The notes under the pieces were generated by a model. The model was not told the origin of the DNA. It made no database searches and saw only the letters and a list, made by a program, of their open reading frames with translations. 64,000 nt of DNA from Actinoplanes sp. M2I2. GTDB taxonomy: Bacteria; Actinomycetota; Actinomycetes; Mycobacteriales; Micromonosporaceae. The translations under genes were made by a program, and so were the position numbers. Of this stretch, positions 60,055 through 64,000 are shown piece after piece (the first letter of the stretch is position 1; every line of letters begins with the position of its first letter). Location of the stretch: positions 372,001-436,000 of the forward strand of contig NZ_JALPVJ010000002.1 of assembly GCF_023544445.1 (NCBI RefSeq), read 5' to 3'.

Positions 60055-62607
60055 TCAGGGACCGAGTATCTCGACGTACCCCTCGGTGCCGTGCACGCGG
60101 ATCCGCTGACCGTCCCGGATCAGTCCGGTCGCCCGCTCCACGCCCACGACCGCGGGCAGACCGTACTCGCGGGCGATCACCGCCCCGTGGGTCATCAGCC
60201 CGCCCACCTCGGTCACCAGCCCGGCGACGGTGACGAACGCGGGCGTCCAGCTCGGATCGGTGTAGGCGGTGACCAGGATGTCGCCCGGCTCGAGCTCGGC
60301 CTCGGCCAGCGTGCGCACGACCCGGGCCCGTCCCTCGACGGTTCCGGCCGACACGGCCAGCCCCACCAGCGCCCCGGACGGCAGGCCGTCGCGGTGGTAG
60401 GCGCCGGTGATGACCTCGCCGTCCGAGGTGAGCACCCGGGGCGGGGTCAGAGCCCGATACGACTCGTACGCCTCCTTGCGCCCGGCGATCAGCGCCGTGG
60501 CCCGAGCGGGGTCCGCGAGCTCGTCGAACCGCAGGTGGAAGAGGTCCTCCCGGTCGGCCAGCACGCCGGCCGCGACCAGCCGATCGGCTTCCGCCAGCAG
60601 AGCCTGCTTGTAGACGAAGTAGCGGCAGATCATGTGGTACTTCGGGTACTCCCGGTACCCGCTGAACGTGCGGAGGCGGTCGATCGCCCGCCGGGTCTCG
60701 GCCGCGTCCTCCGGCTTCAGACGGGCCAGCAGGTCCCTCTCCTTCGCCTCGGCCTGCCGCCGGCCCTCCTCGAACAGCCGCCGGTGGGCGCCGGGCTCGA
60801 AGTTCCGGACGTTGCCGAGGATCAGCGGCAGCAGCGTGCCGGGCCGCTCGCTCCACCGCGGCCGGGTGATGTCGATCTCGCCGGCGCACCGCATGCCGTA
60901 CTGATCGAGAAAGGCCACAATGGCGTCCCGGGCCTCCCGCCCGCCCTCGACGGCGGGAAGCCCGGACAGGAAGTCGTCGTCGGTCACCTGCTCCAGGAAC
61001 CGCACCACGGCCGGGCGCGGGCGGATCACGTCCGCGACGTCCAGCAGGGCCAGCCCCATCTGCGAGGTGATGTTGTCCGGGACGGACCGGGCCAGCGTGT
61101 CAGCCGCGTTCCGCTCGCCCAGCCACTCCCACAGGTGGTCGTTCAGCCACTGGGCGGCCTCCATCCCCGACACGATCACCGGCATGCTCCGGGGGTGGAA
61201 CTGCACCCGCTTGAGTTCCTGGAGGTCGGCCCGGATGAAGTCGAGCAGCGCCGCCCCGGACAGCCCGTGGATGCCCCGCTTCGCCTCCGCCAGCGCGTCC
61301 TGATAGCCCTGGATCAGCTCGGTGACCAGGGCCGGATCGGCCTCGAGGGAAGCGGCGCCACCGCCCGGTGGCACCCAGGCCGGGGCGTCAGCGGGCGCGG
61401 GCGGCAGGTCCACCCGCTCGACGACGGTCCGCAACGCGTCCCCGAGCAGCGGATCCGACCGGCCCAGGGCCTCGATCAGGGTGTCCCGGCTGGCCGGGGC
61501 GGCCAGTTGCCCGGTGACGTCGACGAACAACCGGCCGCCGGCCTCGGCCATCGGCCGTGGGGTGGTCAGCTGCCAGAACGAGAGCCCGAGGGACTTCATC
61601 GGGTCGGTCATCATCTGCTGATGCCCGACCGACACGTACACGTGGGTCTGGTCGTCACCGGTCTCGGGCACCGGGAACACGGTGGTGATCGGCCGGCTCT
61701 GGACGATCGTGAACTCGTCGCCGGCCAGGCACCACTCGATGTCCTGGGGGCGGCCGAAGTGCGCCTCGATCCGCCGGCCCAGCCGCACCAGCCGCAGCAC
61801 CTCGTCGTCGGTCAGCGCCGGCTGCTCCCGCCGTTCCGGCTCGATCGCCCGTTCCTCCGTGCCGCCACCGGGCGCCGGCTCCAGGGCGATGCGCTTGACC
61901 CCGATCGTCCGGGCCACGATGCCGCCGTCGCGCACCCGGTAGACGTCCGGGTCGACCAGGCCGGAGACCAGCGCCTCACCGAGACCGAAGCCGGCGTCCA
62001 CGGTGGCGACCGTGCGGTTCGAGGTGACCGGGTCGGCTGTGAACAGGATGCCGGCCGCGCGGGGGAAGACCATCCGCTGGACGACGACGGCCATCCGGAC
62101 CTGCCGGTGGTCGACCCCGCTGTGCAGGCGGTAGCTGATCGCCCGCTCGGTGAACAGCGAGGCCCAGCACCGGCCCAGGTGCTCGAGGACCGCCGGTCCG
62201 GGCACGTTGAGGTAGGTGTCGTGCTGACCGGCGAAGGAGGCGCCCGGCAGGTCCTCGGCCGTGGCGCTGGACCGGACGGCGTACGCGGCCTGATCGAGCC
62301 GGCCGGTGACGGCCGCGGCCAGCTCGTCCGGGACGACGACGGATTCGAGCGTCCGGCGGAGCTCCGCGCCGAGCGTGCGGATCGCCTCGCCGTCCCCGGG
62401 CCGCAGCCGGGACAGCCGATCGAGCAGGTCACCGATCGCCGGCGTGTCCGTGACGGCGCGATGGAAGGCGTCCGTGGTCACGCAGAATCCGGGAGGCACC
62501 CGGACGCCGTCGATCCGCGTCAGCTCGCCCAGGTGGATCGCCTTGCCACCGGCGAGCGCGACCTGTGTCGGTGTGATGTCCGTCAGATCCAGGACGTGGT
62601 GCGGCAC
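60055..62607 (-). CDS. rph: Rifampin phosphotransferase
   Basis: 850 residues with the three-domain Rph plan. The N-terminal ATP-binding domain (1 to about 315) has ALAGGKAIHLGEL, YAVRSSATAEDLPGASFAGQ and DIEWCLAGDEFTIVQSRPIT. The rifamycin-binding domain (about 330-750) includes HVYVSVGHQQMMTDPM. The swivelling His domain (about 770-850) has catalytic His807 in TEVGGLMTHGAVIAREYG. It phosphorylates rifamycins with ATP, yielding AMP and phosphate. The length (850) fits known Rph (about 865). The GTG start follows GAAGAGGA. A RAE-like palindrome overlaps its promoter. Confidence 0.9.
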   Translation of the reverse strand: MPHHVLDLTDITPTQVALAGGKAIHLGELTRIDGVRVPPGFCVTTDAFHRAVTDTPAIGDLLDRLSRLRPGDGEAIRTLGAELRRTLESVVVPDELAAAVTGRLDQAAYAVRSSATAEDLPGASFAGQHDTYLNVPGPAVLEHLGRCWASLFTERAISYRLHSGVDHRQVRMAVVVQRMVFPRAAGILFTADPVTSNRTVATVDAGFGLGEALVSGLVDPDVYRVRDGGIVARTIGVKRIALEPAPGGGTEERAIEPERREQPALTDDEVLRLVRLGRRIEAHFGRPQDIEWCLAGDEFTIVQSRPITTVFPVPETGDDQTHVYVSVGHQQMMTDPMKSLGLSFWQLTTPRPMAEAGGRLFVDVTGQLAAPASRDTLIEALGRSDPLLGDALRTVVERVDLPPAPADAPAWVPPGGGAASLEADPALVTELIQGYQDALAEAKRGIHGLSGAALLDFIRADLQELKRVQFHPRSMPVIVSGMEAAQWLNDHLWEWLGERNAADTLARSVPDNITSQMGLALLDVADVIRPRPAVVRFLEQVTDDDFLSGLPAVEGGREARDAIVAFLDQYGMRCAGEIDITRPRWSERPGTLLPLILGNVRNFEPGAHRRLFEEGRRQAEAKERDLLARLKPEDAAETRRAIDRLRTFSGYREYPKYHMICRYFVYKQALLAEADRLVAAGVLADREDLFHLRFDELADPARATALIAGRKEAYESYRALTPPRVLTSDGEVITGAYHRDGLPSGALVGLAVSAGTVEGRARVVRTLAEAELEPGDILVTAYTDPSWTPAFVTVAGLVTEVGGLMTHGAVIAREYGLPAVVGVERATGLIRDGQRIRVHGTEGYVEILGP

Positions 62608-62646
62608 GATTCCTCTTCCCCGTAGACGGCGACGACCGGGGAGATT

Positions 62647-62679
62647 GTGCGCCGAACCGGGGGTCTTGCGGCAAGACGG
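62647..62679 (-). promoter_or_regulatory. Rifamycin-associated element (RAE)-like palindrome and promoter of rph
   Basis: GTCTTGC-G-GCAAGAC (62663-62677) is a perfect 15-base palindrome. With flanking bases it matches the core CTTGCGGCAAG of the known 19-base RAE found upstream of rifampin-inactivation genes. A possible -10 CACAAT lies at 62647-62652, with the RAE half in the -35 zone. Rifamycin-induced expression is expected. Confidence 0.75.
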
Positions 62680-62716
62680 GCACTTCGCTATACCTTGAAG
62701 TGGGAGAGAAAGATTC

Positions 62717-63025
62717 TCAGTTGGTCGCCGTCGTTTTGAACGGGTCGTGCTGGCTGATGAAGTTGTCGATGCGGGCCTGATCGACCCGGCGCACCACCGT
62801 GCCGACCTCCTGAGCGTCCCGGATGGTCTTCGCGAGGGTGAAGGCCGACGTGACGACATAGGCCAGCCCGAGCCCCAGGAACGCGCGGATCCAGCCGCCC
62901 ACGGGCAGATAGAAGATCCCGACGGCGAGCGCGAGCAGAGCGACGACGAACGAGGCGGCGGCCTGGATGTAGAACGCGGCGGTGACTTTGGGTGCGGCTG
63001 CGATGTCGATGTCCATGGCGCCCAT
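62717..63025 (-). CDS. YiaA/B two-helix membrane protein
   Basis: A 102-residue small membrane protein. The YiaAB-type domain is FYIQAAASFVVALLALAVGI, FYLPVGGWIRAFLGLGLAYV, then VTSAFTLAKTIRDAQE, giving two membrane helices. The C-terminal 30 residues are cytosolic. ATG 63025 or 63016 are both possible. Function is unknown for the family; it is common in bacteria. It is divergent from the HTH gene. Confidence 0.8.
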   Translation of the reverse strand: MGAMDIDIAAAPKVTAAFYIQAAASFVVALLALAVGIFYLPVGGWIRAFLGLGLAYVVTSAFTLAKTIRDAQEVGTVVRRVDQARIDNFISQHDPFKTTATN

Positions 63026-63128
63026 GGTGCGGCCCGGACCGACCCGTCCGCGTGAGTGCCGGTACTCATCGGCGGACCGGTGGTACAACCATGTACCGCA
63101 CGGTCGGCGGCCCGGGCTACGGTCGGCC

Positions 63129-64000
63129 CATGACGCCACGACCCAGCGCGGACCCCGCGATCGGCGGCCGGATCCGGGCGCGCCGCCTCACGCGGGGCTG
63201 GAGCATCCGGTTCGCGGCGAGCCGGGCCGGGATCTCGCACGCCACCTGGAGCCGGATCGAACGGGGGCTTCAGGCGGCGGACAACCGGTTCACGCTCGCG
63301 GGCATCGCCGAGGCGCTCGAGTGCTCGCCGGGCGACCTGGCCAACGCGCCCGTGCCCGCGGCCGACCGGGAGGTTCTGGCCGCGGTGGCCGGCGCGGACG
63401 CCGTACGCCGGGCTCTGATCGACATCGACCTCAGTGAGCCCGCCGAGGGGGTCGCGCCGCCGCTCGACGACCTGGAACGCACCGCCGACCTCGCCGAGTC
63501 GCTGCTGCACGCGTGCGACTACGCCGCCGTGACCAGGTTGCTGCCCGGCCTGCTGCGCGATCTGCACGTCGAGACGGCCGGGCCTGATGCGGGCCGGGCG
63601 TTGCGCCTGCTGTGCGGGGCCACGTCCACCGCCTCGTCCGTGCTCCGCAACCTCGGCCTGCTCGCCGATGCCTGGCTGGCCGGGGAGCGATGCCGGGAGG
63701 CCGCCGACAGCTGCGGCGATCCCGTCCTGCAGGGGTACGCGGCGTACACCCGGGCCAGCGCGGCCACCGTGGCCGGCTCCTACCAGCGGGGTCTCACGCT
63801 GGCCGAACGAGCGGCCGACGAGTTGCAGCGGCATCTGGCCAAGCCGGGCGCGGCCGAGGTGCTCGGTTGCCTCCAGCTGGTGTGTGCGCTGGCCAGTCAG
63901 TGCGGCCGGCGCCTGGACGAGAGCCGCGCGTGGTCGGACGAGGCGGCCGTGCTGGCCCGGCGCACCGGCGAGACCAGCACGAAAGGCCTGTTCTTCGGTC
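63129..64000 (+). CDS. XRE-family HTH regulator with helical repeats (cut by window end)
   Basis: An open frame of 290 codons from ATG 63129 with no stop before the window end. The HTH (about 10-70) reads IGGRIRARRLTRGWSIRFAA, SRAGISHATWSRIERG. The remaining part is all-helical, with TPR-like repeats (LAESLLHACDYAAVTRLLPG, YQRGLTLAERAADELQRH), as in many actinobacterial XRE-TPR regulators. Signal unknown. Confidence 0.8.

Noticed and set aside
1..64000. tRNA, rRNA, transposase, integrase or attachment sites
   Set aside because: None was recognised on reading. A dedicated tRNA scan could still reveal one that I cannot see by eye.

Overview
The window is high-GC actinobacterial DNA. Gene content suggests a soil actinomycete of the Actinoplanes/Micromonosporaceae type: GAF-ANTAR and STAS regulators, F420-dependent oxidoreductase, YcaO enzyme, mycothiol-isomerase-like domain, Tat/lipoprotein sugar-binding proteins without their own ATPase, secreted CBM2/GH16/M4 proteins, rifampin phosphotransferase, and a decayed vanA/murG pair. 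The genus is an inference. No rRNA, tRNA, CRISPR array, insertion sequence or prophage was recognised.

Layout. 1-1.1 kb: wreckage of a VanA-type D-Ala-D-Lac ligase fused to wreckage of a MurG glycosyltransferase. 1.1-6.5 kb: a repeat-rich basic protein, an amidohydrolase, an epoxide hydrolase and a LysR regulator. 6.5-12.4 kb: a glycosyltransferase fused to a mycothiol-isomerase-like domain facing a TetR gene, then a coupled acyltransferase / ECF sigma / membrane-anchored partner operon, then an AraC regulator. 12.4-15 kb: STAS antagonist and two head-to-head GAF-ANTAR paralogues, a stress-signalling island with a sigma-B-like promoter. 15-18.1 kb: sugar ABC importer operon. 18.2-21.3 kb: a YcaO enzyme facing a small ORF, a NodB-like deacetylase and an F420 oxidoreductase, which is the best candidate for an undescribed modification system. 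21.3-28.9 kb: secreted hydrolase; then LacI regulator, HSL esterase, ABC importer and SGNH esterase read as one catabolic block, with two near-identical LacI-type operators.

29-36.8 kb: a GGDEF-EAL protein, small genes, and a MASE1-histidine kinase-GAF-GGDEF hybrid next to a lone receiver. 36.9-40.4 kb: a CBM2 protein behind a perfect CebR-type box, then an MFS exporter with its TetR regulator and two matching operators. 40.4-51.4 kb: a 1744-residue Ser/Thr kinase-ATPase-GAF-GGDEF protein, a coupled two-gene unit of unknown function, and a TetM/OtrA-like ribosomal protection protein with a possible leader peptide. 51.5-60 kb: secreted enzymes (two M4 metalloproteases, a GH16-like glycosidase, an EF-hand-bearing hydrolase), a GntR regulator and a methyltransferase. 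60-64 kb: rifampin phosphotransferase with a RAE-like element in its promoter, a YiaA/B-type membrane protein and a HTH regulator cut by the window end.

Themes. There are two working antibiotic self-defence type genes (rph, tetM-like) and one ruined one (van/murG). Three separate GGDEF proteins all keep an RxxD inhibitory site. Polysaccharide use is represented by two ABC importers, esterases, CBM2 and GH16 proteins. Many divergent gene pairs carry perfect inverted repeats that look like operators.
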